Below, piece by piece: positions 54,957 through 63,061 of a stretch of DNA of 64,000 nucleotides. The stretch's first letter is position 1; every line of letters starts with the position of its first letter. Source of the stretch: Apibacter muscae (GTDB lineage: Bacteria > Bacteroidota > Bacteroidia > Flavobacteriales > Weeksellaceae); assembly GCF_007845635.1 (NCBI RefSeq), contig NZ_SELG01000029.1:310001-374000 (forward strand), in the 5' to 3' direction. The translations under genes and the position numbers were made by a program. The notes below the pieces were generated by a model. It saw only the letters and a list, made by a program, of their open reading frames with translations, did no database searches and was not told the origin of the DNA.

Positions 54957-56699
54957 ATGAGTTCATTAAAAAGTTTAAACCCCTACTTTTATAAACATAA
55001 AAAATTATTAATTATTGGTATCATATTTATTATTTTAGCCAATATTCTGACCATATACCCAATTAAGTTTGTAGGAAAAGCTGTTAATATAATTGCTGAA
55101 ACCATTTCCAATCCCAAAAATTTAGATAAAAATGAACTTTATAGACAGTTGATTGTATATGGGTCAATAATAATTCTAGCACCAATCCTAACAGGTATAA
55201 TGAGATTTTACATGAGGCAAACGATTATTGTTGCTTCAAGAAGAATAGAATTCGATTTAAAAAACAATATTTATAAACATTATCAAACACTATCCTACAC
55301 CTTTTTAAAAAATTCAAAGGTTGGAGATTTAATGAATAGAATTAGTGAAGATGTAGTAAATGTTAGACAATACTTAGGACCTGGAGTTATGTATAGTATA
55401 AATACATTAATCTTGCTTATAATAATACTGGGCTGTATGTTAGCCACGGATCCTATTATGACCTTATATGCATTTATTCCCTTACCCTTTCTCTCCTATT
55501 TTGTTTATAACCAGAGCATAGTAATCAACAAAAAAACCAAAAAATCACAAGAAAAACAGTCAGAATTATCCTCATTTGTGCAAGATTCCTTTTCAGGAAT
55601 AAGAGTGATTAAGTCATTTACAAAAGAAAAATTTATCATTTCTCAATACGTTGAAAAATCTAAGGATTATAAAGAAAAGTCAATATCATTAGCAACAACA
55701 GAAGCTTTTTTTTCTCCAATAATGGTTTTTATGATAGGTTTAAGTAATGTATTTATACTTTACATAGGAGGACAAAGATATATCCATGGAAAAATAGACG
55801 TAGGAACCATTACAGATTTCTTTCTTTATCTGAATATACTTATTTGGCCCTTTACAGCATTAGGATGGGTTACTTCAATCATACGTAGAGCAGAAGCTTC
55901 AATGGAAAGAATTAATGATTTTATGAAGGTAAAACAGGAAATAAAGAATATAAATCATGACAATTATAGTATAAAAGGGGATATTACTTTTGACAATGTA
56001 AGTTACACATATCCAAATACAGGAATAAAAGCTTTAGATTCTGTATCGTTCCATATATATGCTGGCGAAACTATAGTCATAATGGGAAAATCAGGTTCAG
56101 GAAAAACAACAGTTGCCTTGCTACTACTTCGTTTAATTGAACCCGATTCTGGAAATATTTATTTAGATGGTAAATTGTTGAAAGATCACAATCTAGAATT
56201 AATTCGTTCAAAATTTGGATATGTACCCCAAGAAAATTTTTTATTTTCCGATACTATATTTAACAACATTTCTTATGGAATTCAAAATGCAACACAACAA
56301 ATTGTCGAAACCTATGCAAAAAAAGCAGAAATACATTCTAATATTTTGAAATTTAAAAACCAATACCAAACACATATAGGGGAAAGAGGAGTTACTCTTT
56401 CAGGAGGTCAAAAACAAAGAATTTCTATTGCTAGAGCTTTAATTAAAGATCCTATAATTTATGTATTTGATGATAGTCTCTCAGCCGTTGATACTGAAAC
56501 GGAGTCAAAAATTTTAATAAATATATCGAAAGAAATAAAAGTAAAAACGACTATAATTATTTCGCATAGAATATCAACAACAAAATATTCAGATAAAATA
56601 ATAGTTTTAGAAAAAGGTGAAATAAACCAAATAGGTTCACATTACGAGCTAATATCTAAACCTGGATATTATTTAGAAATCATAAATCAATCTAAATAG
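54957..56699 (+). CDS. ABC transporter, fused permease and ATPase (MdlB/MsbA-like exporter)
   Basis: A 580-residue half-transporter. It has six transmembrane helices in residues about 15-305, then an ATPase domain with Walker A IVIMGKSGSGKTTVALLLL (about 373-391), signature [19 protein letters not shown] (about 482-500), Walker B IYVFDDSLSAVD and the H-loop ISHRIST. It would work as a homodimer; the substrate (lipid, drug or peptide) is not predictable. Monocistronic with its own -7 element. Confidence 0.92.
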   Translation: MSSLKSLNPYFYKHKKLLIIGIIFIILANILTIYPIKFVGKAVNIIAETISNPKNLDKNELYRQLIVYGSIIILAPILTGIMRFYMRQTIIVASRRIEFDLKNNIYKHYQTLSYTFLKNSKVGDLMNRISEDVVNVRQYLGPGVMYSINTLILLIIILGCMLATDPIMTLYAFIPLPFLSYFVYNQSIVINKKTKKSQEKQSELSSFVQDSFSGIRVIKSFTKEKFIISQYVEKSKDYKEKSISLATTEAFFSPIMVFMIGLSNVFILYIGGQRYIHGKIDVGTITDFFLYLNILIWPFTALGWVTSIIRRAEASMERINDFMKVKQEIKNINHDNYSIKGDITFDNVSYTYPNTGIKALDSVSFHIYAGETIVIMGKSGSGKTTVALLLLRLIEPDSGNIYLDGKLLKDHNLELIRSKFGYVPQENFLFSDTIFNNISYGIQNATQQIVETYAKKAEIHSNILKFKNQYQTHIGERGVTLSGGQKQRISIARALIKDPIIYVFDDSLSAVDTETESKILINISKEIKVKTTIIISHRISTTKYSDKIIVLEKGEINQIGSHYELISKPGYYLEIINQSK

Positions 56700-56740
56700 T
56701 TATACCTAAAAAAGAATTATATTTATTCAGGTATTTTTTA

Positions 56741-56748
56741 TACTTTTG
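56741..56748 (+). promoter_or_regulatory. -7 element TACTTTTG for the DUF3276 gene
   Basis: An exact TAnnTTTG match 56 bases before the start codon. Confidence 0.55.
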
Positions 56749-56804
56749 CTCTGTTTAAGAGGTAAATAAAGACCATTTATTAAAGTAAAAGAAAAATATA
56801 AATT

Positions 56805-57197
56805 ATGATGAATGACTTTGAAAATGTAGAGAAGAAAGAAAACGAAATTTTCTCTAAAGTATTAAGAGCAGGAAAAAGAACTTATTTTTTTGATGTAAGA
56901 GAAACAAAAGCGGGTGATTATTATTTAACAATTACAGAAAGTAAAAAAAATGTTTCAGAGGAAGGTTCTTTAGGATTTAAAAAATTTAAAATCTATTTAT
57001 ATAAAGAAGATTTTAAAAACTTTAAAGATATTTTAGAAGAAACTACCTCTTTTATTATTAAAGAAACAGGTGAAAAGGTTATTTCGGAAAGACATAGGGA
57101 TGATTTCAATCTGTTAACAGAGGATGACAATAATAAACATAATGTAAACAATAAAAATATTTCTAATTATACCAATATAAGTTTTGAAGATATTTAA
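56805..57197 (+). CDS. PUR-alpha-like DUF3276 nucleic-acid-binding protein
   Basis: A 130-residue product. The core IFSKVLRAGKRTYFFDVRETKAGDYYLTITESKK (about 15-48) and FKKFKIYLYKEDFKNF form a single PUR repeat, as in the DUF3276 family found across Bacteroidota. The Borrelia relative binds RNA/DNA. A second ATG one codon later (56808) is equally possible. The Asn-rich tail is probably disordered. A long perfect hairpin follows. Confidence 0.88.
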   Translation: MMNDFENVEKKENEIFSKVLRAGKRTYFFDVRETKAGDYYLTITESKKNVSEEGSLGFKKFKIYLYKEDFKNFKDILEETTSFIIKETGEKVISERHRDDFNLLTEDDNNKHNVNNKNISNYTNISFEDI

Positions 57198-57209
57198 TCT
57201 TAGGAATAT

Positions 57210-57262
57210 TTAACTTAAAAAAAAGGATATTAACATGGTTAATATCCTTTTTTTTAAGTTAA
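57210..57262. terminator. Very long perfect hairpin (bidirectional terminator)
   Basis: A 25-bp perfectly paired stem (57210-57234 with 57238-57262) closed by only three bases (atg). Eight A and eight T face each other inside the stem, so it can terminate in both directions. It is the longest perfect hairpin I found in the window. Confidence 0.88.
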
Positions 57263-57352
57263 AAAAATGTTAATGAAAAATGTAAAATAGTAATAAACGT
57301 TAAATTTTTAACAAAAAAGTTAAATTATACAGCTAAAATAGAAGTACTTACA

Positions 57353-57360
57353 TATTTTTG
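57353..57360 (+). promoter_or_regulatory. -7 element TATTTTTG for the NlpC/P60 lipoprotein gene
   Basis: An exact TAnnTTTG match 38 bases before the ATG at 57399. Confidence 0.6.
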
Positions 57361-57398
57361 GGTACTTGCAAAAAATAATAAACTTTTCTTAGTTAAAA

Positions 57399-58076
57399 AT
57401 GAAGTCATTTATAAAAATATTTTTAGTTTCTATTACAATCACTCTATCAACTACTTCATGTGTTTCAAGTTATGTAGCTAGAAATGATGGATATCTTACT
57501 ACAGAAGCTCTATTAGCACATAGGACTAACTATTCCAAATCAAGCATAGAAGCAGAATCCAAAAATTTTAACGAGAATTCATCAGCTGTATTTGAAGAAG
57601 AAACGAGTGAAAAATCTTATTCTCAAGAAGCATATAAATTAATAGGAGAAGCGAAAACTTATTTAGGAACTCCTTATAGATATGGGGGTACTACAAGAAG
57701 CGGAATTGATTGTTCATCGTTTGTTCAACATGCTTTTAATGCTCTAAATATATCATTACCTAGAACTTCTATATTACAATCCAATGAAGGCAAAATTGTA
57801 AAAAAAGATCAACTTAAAAAAGGAGATTTAATATTTTTTGCACAAAGTCCAAAAAGTCGAATATCTCATGTAGGAATTGTAGAAAGAGTAGAGCCAGATG
57901 GAGAAATATATTTTATTCATGCATCATCTTCAAAAGGAGTTACCATATCGTCATTAGAGGGTGAATATTGGAAAAAAAGATATAGAACCGCCAAAAGAAT
58001 TTTAGAATCAAACAATAATTTAGATAATATAGAAACTCAAAACATTCATAGCGATTTAGCAAAAGTTTCTTCTTAA
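57399..58076 (+). CDS. NlpC/P60 lipoprotein, peptidoglycan endopeptidase
   Basis: A 225-residue product with lipoprotein signal ending TLSTTSC (Cys about 21). The C40 domain starts near residue 80: GTPYRYGGTTRSGIDCSSFVQH carries the catalytic Cys, ISHVGIVERV the catalytic His, and YFIHASSSKGV the third residue. Resembles Spr/MepS hydrolases that cut murein cross-links during growth. A TPP riboswitch begins seven bases after its stop. Confidence 0.9.
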   Translation: MKSFIKIFLVSITITLSTTSCVSSYVARNDGYLTTEALLAHRTNYSKSSIEAESKNFNENSSAVFEEETSEKSYSQEAYKLIGEAKTYLGTPYRYGGTTRSGIDCSSFVQHAFNALNISLPRTSILQSNEGKIVKKDQLKKGDLIFFAQSPKSRISHVGIVERVEPDGEIYFIHASSSKGVTISSLEGEYWKKRYRTAKRILESNNNLDNIETQNIHSDLAKVSS

Positions 58077-58082
58077 AATTTT

Positions 58083-58157
58083 ACAAAGGGGTGCTATTTT
58101 CAATAAAATGGCTGAGATTATACCCAATGAACCTGAGCAAGTAATGTTGCTAAGGGA
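58083..58157 (+). promoter_or_regulatory. Thiamine pyrophosphate (TPP) riboswitch
   Basis: The THI-box conserved parts are all present in order: GGGGTGC (58088-58094), a variable stem, GGCTGAGA (58110-58117), ACCC (58122-58125) that can pair with the GGGGT, TGAACCTGA (58128-58136), and GTAATGTTGCTAAGGGA (58141-58157). An intrinsic terminator follows eight bases later. Known TPP riboswitches turn expression off when TPP is bound. The controlled gene is the TonB-dependent receptor at 58242. Confidence 0.95.
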
Positions 58158-58164
58158 AAAAAAT

Positions 58165-58196
58165 AAAATCTCAAATCAAAAATTTGAGATTTTTTT
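58165..58196 (+). terminator. Riboswitch expression-platform terminator
   Basis: A perfect 12-bp stem (58165-58176 with 58182-58193), a 5-base loop, and a run of T to 58196. It lies between the TPP aptamer and the receptor gene, so control is most likely by premature transcription termination. Confidence 0.88.
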
Positions 58197-58241
58197 ATGT
58201 AATCTTATACATCCCCCTTTCTTTTTTATAAAATTAATAAT

Positions 58242-60380
58242 ATGAAAAAAAGGGATTACTTATTTATCATGTCCTGTCTAACAGGATTTATTTGTGTTCA
58301 ATCACAAGAAAAACAAGATTCAATTACAAATCTTTCTAATGTTGTTATCCTAGGGAAAGTACCTATTAGTAAAGAGCAAGTAAAAAAAAATCAAATAGAG
58401 AAAAAGAATTTAGGTCAAGATGTACCCTATCTTTTAAAAAATAACCTATCTGTCGTATCCTCCTCAGATACAGGGAATGGTGTGGGATATACAAATATGA
58501 GAATACGAGGGAATGATCAAACTCGAATTAATCTAACCTTAAACGGTGTACCGGTAAATAATGCAGAATCTCAAGGGCCTTTTTGGATAAATATGCCAGA
58601 TTTAGCCTCATCAATGTCCAGTATTACTATACAAAGAGGAGTAGGAACTACCACTGAAGGTGTTGGTTCATTTGGTGCCAGTATAAATGTTAAAACACAA
58701 GAACCATCCAATAATCCATATTTTCAAACAGATCAATCCATAGGATCATTCAATACTCATAAACACACCTTTGGAATAGGTACAGGAAATTTGTTAAATG
58801 ATCAGTTAAAAATAGATGCAAGAGTTTCATTTATAAAATCTGATGGATATGTAGATAGAGCCTATTCAGATCTTTTTTCATATTACACGCATGCAGTTTT
58901 CAAAAAAAATAAAACTCGTATTGGTGCATTAGTTTTTGGTGGAAAAGAACAAACCTATCAAGCATGGAACGGTATAGATGAAGAAACTTTAAAGAAGAGA
59001 AGAACATTTAATACATCGGGTGCAATATATGGCTCAAACGGAGAAATTGTAAGATTTTATGACAATCAAATTGATCATTATTTACAAAATCATTATCATC
59101 TTTATCTAGATCAAGAAATTAATTCCATTTGGCAGTTAAAATCAACTTTATTTTATACAAAAGGTAAAGGGTACTTTGAAGAATACGGTCAAAATTCAAA
59201 ACTAAATGATTATAAACTAGCGCCAATCAATATCAATGGGATTACAATAAACGAAACAGATTTAATAAGACAGCAATGGTTAAATAATGATTTTTATGGG
59301 ATAGTTAATAGCTTGCTAGGATTCTATAAACGTTGGACCATTGAACTAGGCTTAGGAGCCAATGTTTATCAAGGTCAGCACTACGGAAAAGTTATATGGG
59401 CACAAAATTTTTCAGATCAGATCAATGGACATGAATATTATAGAAATAAAGCCAAAAAAGAAGATTTATCAACATATGCAAAAGCTATATATAAGCTAAA
59501 TAAAAAATGGGAATTTTTTGGAGATATTCAATATAGATTTATTAATTATGAAGGTCATGATGTTCAAGGAGGAGAAAGTTTATATAAAAATGGAGGGGAA
59601 TTAAATTTTGATAAAAATTATAATTTTCTCAATCCTAAAGTTGGAACTACTTATAAATTAGAAAAAGAAGATATTTACTTTACCTACGGAATTGCACAGA
59701 GAGAGCCTACAAGAGATGATATACTAAATAATAAAGACATTAAACATGAATTAATGCACAATGTAGAAGTAGGTTTAAGGAAAAATACCTTACCCTTTTC
59801 CTATACAGTTAACTGGTACGGCATGTACTATTTAAATCAATTAGTATTAAGCGGAGCTGTTAACGATGTTGGAAGTTTTATAAGAGAGAATAGCGGTAAA
59901 AGTTATAGAACAGGAATTGAGCTATCAGCCTCATATTTAGTAAATACAAAATTATTGCTTTCAGCCAATTCTACAGTTAGCATAAATAAGAATATTAACT
60001 ACAAAAAAGAAGAAGGGTTATATACTGTAGACTTAGGCAATACAGATCTAGCGTTTTCTCCAAATTATATTGGAAATTTAATCATTGAATGGAAACCCAT
60101 AAAAAATCTATCAGCAACACTTTCCAATCAATACGTTAGTAGCCAATACCTAACCAATGAAAATCAAAAAAATGCAAAACTAGATGGATATTTCACCTCA
60201 GATATTGTAATACAATATAGTCCTACCCTACCCAAACTTAAAGACTTTAGTTTAAAACTTGCCTTAAATAATATATTTAATGCAACTTATATCAATAATG
60301 GGTATTATTACGACCATGTAGCCTATTATTATCCACAAGCAGGATTTAATATTTTAACAGGGATAAGCCTACGTTTATAA
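58242..60380 (+). CDS. TonB-dependent outer-membrane receptor, probably for thiamine or a precursor
   Basis: A 712-residue receptor with a signal peptide (ends VQSQE, about residue 22) and a possible TonB box around NVVILGK. The plug domain (about 55-160) contains YTNMRIRGNDQTRINLTLNG and GVPVNNAESQGPFW, and a 22-strand-type barrel ends in LTGISLRL. It lacks the N-terminal carboxypeptidase-like domain of SusC proteins. The only substrate clue is the TPP riboswitch directly upstream; riboswitch-linked receptors of this kind were proposed as thiamine receptors in Bacteroidota. No thi genes are nearby. Confidence 0.88.
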   Translation: MKKRDYLFIMSCLTGFICVQSQEKQDSITNLSNVVILGKVPISKEQVKKNQIEKKNLGQDVPYLLKNNLSVVSSSDTGNGVGYTNMRIRGNDQTRINLTLNGVPVNNAESQGPFWINMPDLASSMSSITIQRGVGTTTEGVGSFGASINVKTQEPSNNPYFQTDQSIGSFNTHKHTFGIGTGNLLNDQLKIDARVSFIKSDGYVDRAYSDLFSYYTHAVFKKNKTRIGALVFGGKEQTYQAWNGIDEETLKKRRTFNTSGAIYGSNGEIVRFYDNQIDHYLQNHYHLYLDQEINSIWQLKSTLFYTKGKGYFEEYGQNSKLNDYKLAPININGITINETDLIRQQWLNNDFYGIVNSLLGFYKRWTIELGLGANVYQGQHYGKVIWAQNFSDQINGHEYYRNKAKKEDLSTYAKAIYKLNKKWEFFGDIQYRFINYEGHDVQGGESLYKNGGELNFDKNYNFLNPKVGTTYKLEKEDIYFTYGIAQREPTRDDILNNKDIKHELMHNVEVGLRKNTLPFSYTVNWYGMYYLNQLVLSGAVNDVGSFIRENSGKSYRTGIELSASYLVNTKLLLSANSTVSINKNINYKKEEGLYTVDLGNTDLAFSPNYIGNLIIEWKPIKNLSATLSNQYVSSQYLTNENQKNAKLDGYFTSDIVIQYSPTLPKLKDFSLKLALNNIFNATYINNGYYYDHVAYYYPQAGFNILTGISLRL

Positions 60381-60418
60381 TAAGAAAAAATGTAAAAGTT
60401 TATATAGCTTATAATTCC

Positions 60419-60426
60419 TATTTTTG
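60419..60426 (+). promoter_or_regulatory. -7 element TATTTTTG for the U32 peptidase operon
   Basis: An exact TAnnTTTG match 15 bases before the ATG at 60442. It contains an in-frame TTG that could be mistaken for the start. Confidence 0.6.
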
Positions 60427-60441
60427 CAACAAATATTTGAA

Positions 60442-61695
60442 ATGACAAAAACAGGGAAAATAGAACTGATGGCACCTGCGGGTAATTTTGAATCCATGCA
60501 AGCAGCATTAGAAAATGGAGCAGATTCAATTTATTTTGGGGTAGAACAATTAAACATGAGAGCTAGATCATCCGTAAATTTTACTTTGGATGATTTGGAT
60601 GAAGTTTCCCGAAGATGTTCTGAAAAAGGAGTAAGAACCTATTTAACTTTAAATACAATTATATACGATCATGATCTATCTATAATTAAAACCTTATTAG
60701 ATCGAGCAAAATCTGCAAATATAACTGCGGTTATTGCTATGGATCAAGCAGTTATATCTTATGCTAGGCAAATAGATATGGAAGTGCATATCTCTACCCA
60801 AATCAATATTACAAATATAGAAACGGTTAAATTTTATTCTCTATTTGCAGATACAATGGTATTAAGTAGAGAATTAAGCCTGAGCCAAGTAAAAAAAATA
60901 ACAGCTTTAATAGAAAAAGAACAGATAAAAGGACCTAATGGTAATTTAGTTGAAATTGAAATATTTGGGCATGGCGCATTATGCATGGCAGTATCCGGGA
61001 AGTGTTATTTAAGCTTACATTCACACAACTCATCAGCAAACAGAGGAGCATGTAAACAAAATTGTAGAAAAAAATATACAGTAATAGACCAAGAATCAGG
61101 ATTTGAAATTGAAATAGATAATGAATACATGATGTCTCCCAAGGATTTATGCACTATAGATTTTTTAGATCAAGTAGTAGATTCTGGTGTTAAAGTTTTA
61201 AAAATTGAAGGAAGAGGAAGAGCGCCAGAATATGTTGCAACAGTCACAAAATGTTATAGAGAAGCCATAGATTCAATAGAAGAACATACGTATTCAAAAG
61301 AAAAAATTGAAAACTGGATGAAAAAGCTGGAAACAGTTTATCATAGAGGTTTTTGGAGCGGATATTACTTAGGACAAAAATTGGGAGAATGGTCTGAGAA
61401 TCCAGGCTCCAATGCCACACAAAAAAAAATATATATAGGCAAGGGCAGACATTATTATCCTAAGACCAAAATAGCTGAGTTTGAGATTGAAGCCTATAAT
61501 CTAAACATAGGAGATAAAATATTAGTACAAGGTCCAACCACTGGTTCCCAAGAGACAGATGTTAAATCAATGAGAGTGGAAGATATATCAGTTCAAGAAG
61601 CTAAAAAAGGGGATATTTTGACCTTACCCTTAGAATTTAAAGTTAGACCTTCAGATAAATTATATAAAATTGTAAAAACAGAATTTTCTAATTAA
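60442..61695 (+). CDS. U32 family peptidase-like protein (TrhP/YegQ type)
   Basis: A 417-residue product starting MTKTGKIELMAPAGNFESMQ. The U32 signature is EIFGHGALCMAVSGKC (about 178-193), followed by the conserved NRGACKQNCRKKY (about 203-215). The E. coli relatives YegQ/TrhP take part in tRNA 5-hydroxyuridine formation and RlhA in 23S rRNA hydroxylation, so an RNA-modification role is likelier than proteolysis. It overlaps the ferredoxin gene by one base. Confidence 0.88.
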   Translation: MTKTGKIELMAPAGNFESMQAALENGADSIYFGVEQLNMRARSSVNFTLDDLDEVSRRCSEKGVRTYLTLNTIIYDHDLSIIKTLLDRAKSANITAVIAMDQAVISYARQIDMEVHISTQINITNIETVKFYSLFADTMVLSRELSLSQVKKITALIEKEQIKGPNGNLVEIEIFGHGALCMAVSGKCYLSLHSHNSSANRGACKQNCRKKYTVIDQESGFEIEIDNEYMMSPKDLCTIDFLDQVVDSGVKVLKIEGRGRAPEYVATVTKCYREAIDSIEEHTYSKEKIENWMKKLETVYHRGFWSGYYLGQKLGEWSENPGSNATQKKIYIGKGRHYYPKTKIAEFEIEAYNLNIGDKILVQGPTTGSQETDVKSMRVEDISVQEAKKGDILTLPLEFKVRPSDKLYKIVKTEFSN

Positions 61696-61925
61696 TGATT
61701 ATAATAACCTTACAAAGAGAAAAATGTATAGGATGTAATTATTGTGCTGAATTTGATCCAGAGAACTTTAGAATGTCAAAGAAAGATGGTAAATCTGTAT
61801 TATTAAGATCTCAGGAAAAAAAAGGATTTCATACAATTAAAATACCTGATGAATCTATATACGAATCAGCAGATAAAGCAGCAAAAGCATGTCCAGTAAA
61901 AATTATTTCTGTTAAAAAAATTTAA
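61695..61925 (+). CDS. Single-cluster [4Fe-4S] ferredoxin
   Basis: A 76-residue product. CIGCNYCAEF (about residues 10-19) supplies three cysteines in the CxxCxxC pattern and ACPVKII near residue 65 the fourth. The coupling with the U32 gene (start codon A shared with the stop) suggests it could supply electrons to, or a cluster for, that hydroxylase-like protein, which is inference. Confidence 0.9.
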   Translation: MIIITLQREKCIGCNYCAEFDPENFRMSKKDGKSVLLRSQEKKGFHTIKIPDESIYESADKAAKACPVKIISVKKI

Positions 61926-62495
61926 ATGACAAAGCAAGAGGCTAGAAAATATTTTTTGAATCAAAGAAATTTATTATCAGAAAACACTATACAAGAATAT
62001 TCATTAGCAATTATAGATCAAATAAAAAATTCTACGATTTTACGAAGTAATACCTTTCATATCTTTCTTTCAATACAAGAAAAGAAAGAAGTAGATACCA
62101 ATGAAATCATAAAATTTTTATGGAAGAACAATAAAAAAGTCTATGTTTCTAAAGTTGAAGGTAACATTTTAAGACATTATAAATTTTTGCCAGAAACAAA
62201 ACTAAAAAAAAGTAAATGGGGAATCCTAGAACCTTATAATGAAAATCCTATTACGATAGATCACTTAGAATGTATTTTTTTACCTTTATTGGCTTACGAT
62301 CTAAGGGGGAACAGAGTAGGATACGGAAAAGGATATTATGATAGATTTGTAAAAAATTACCCAAAAGCTGAAAAAATTGGATTGTCATTTTTCAATCCAG
62401 TCACAAAAATTGAAGATCTTCACATGGAAGATGTTCCAATGGATTCTATAATAACCCAAAATCGTTACTCAGGCTTTCCAATGTATGAGAAATAG
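61926..62495 (+). CDS. 5-formyltetrahydrofolate cyclo-ligase
   Basis: A 189-residue MTHFS enzyme converting 5-formyl-THF to 5,10-methenyl-THF with ATP. The diagnostic GNRVGYGKGYYDRFV (about 127-141) and the N-terminal MTKQEARKYFLNQRNLLS are present. It begins right after the ferredoxin stop, so it belongs to the same operon. Its last 31 bases overlap the end of the opposite-strand lipoprotein gene. Confidence 0.93.
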   Translation: MTKQEARKYFLNQRNLLSENTIQEYSLAIIDQIKNSTILRSNTFHIFLSIQEKKEVDTNEIIKFLWKNNKKVYVSKVEGNILRHYKFLPETKLKKSKWGILEPYNENPITIDHLECIFLPLLAYDLRGNRVGYGKGYYDRFVKNYPKAEKIGLSFFNPVTKIEDLHMEDVPMDSIITQNRYSGFPMYEK

Positions 62496-63061
62496 AATTT
62501 AAATTCTAATTTAAACTTTTTAGGATTCTTTTTTAAAATATAATTAGCCTGATTTTTTTCAGTGTAAATATATCTTTTATTTTTATCATAAAAATTAGCA
62601 TTAAACAAAACTTTACCAATAATAGAATCACTTTTATTAATTTGTAAAGAATCTTTATGGATAATATTTAAAGAATCATTGCTTACAAAATTATCCAATT
62701 CTATTTTTACGTATTTAGCCCTTAAAGAATCTAGATTGTGTATAATTCTAGAATAATAAAGAGTATCACCCGAAGGGAAATATCCTTGTAGCTGCGATAA
62801 GAGCAAGGTATCAATATCTTTATTTGATTTATATTCTGAAGTTAAAATAGCTAAATCATAAACCTCCTGAAGTTTTTGTTGATTGATGTGAGAGATTACA
62901 GCAAGTGAATCCATTTTTTCAGAACTATAATAATTTTCATTCTTGTAACCTTTCGTTTTAACAGGATCAATATCACCATCGTAATATTTTGCTTTGTTAC
63001 AAGAAATAACAATAATAATTATAAGACCGAGTAATATTTGAAGAACGTGATTAATTTTCAT
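62465..63061 (-). CDS. Lipoprotein, unknown function
   Basis: A 198-residue product with a hydrophobic signal ending IIIIVISC (Cys about residue 21), followed by a helical, Asp/Lys/Ser-rich region (about 30-140) and a strand-rich end. No family recognised. Its start overlaps the end of the upstream membrane protein gene by 11 bases, so the two are translated together and probably act together. Confidence 0.7.
   Translation of the reverse strand: MKINHVLQILLGLIIIIVISCNKAKYYDGDIDPVKTKGYKNENYYSSEKMDSLAVISHINQQKLQEVYDLAILTSEYKSNKDIDTLLLSQLQGYFPSGDTLYYSRIIHNLDSLRAKYVKIELDNFVSNDSLNIIHKDSLQINKSDSIIGKVLFNANFYDKNKRYIYTEKNQANYILKKNPKKFKLEFKFYFSYIGKPE

Noticed and set aside
60329-60337. Perfect DnaA box TTATCCACA in the TonB receptor gene
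   Set aside because: Isolated and coding; not clustered with other boxes.
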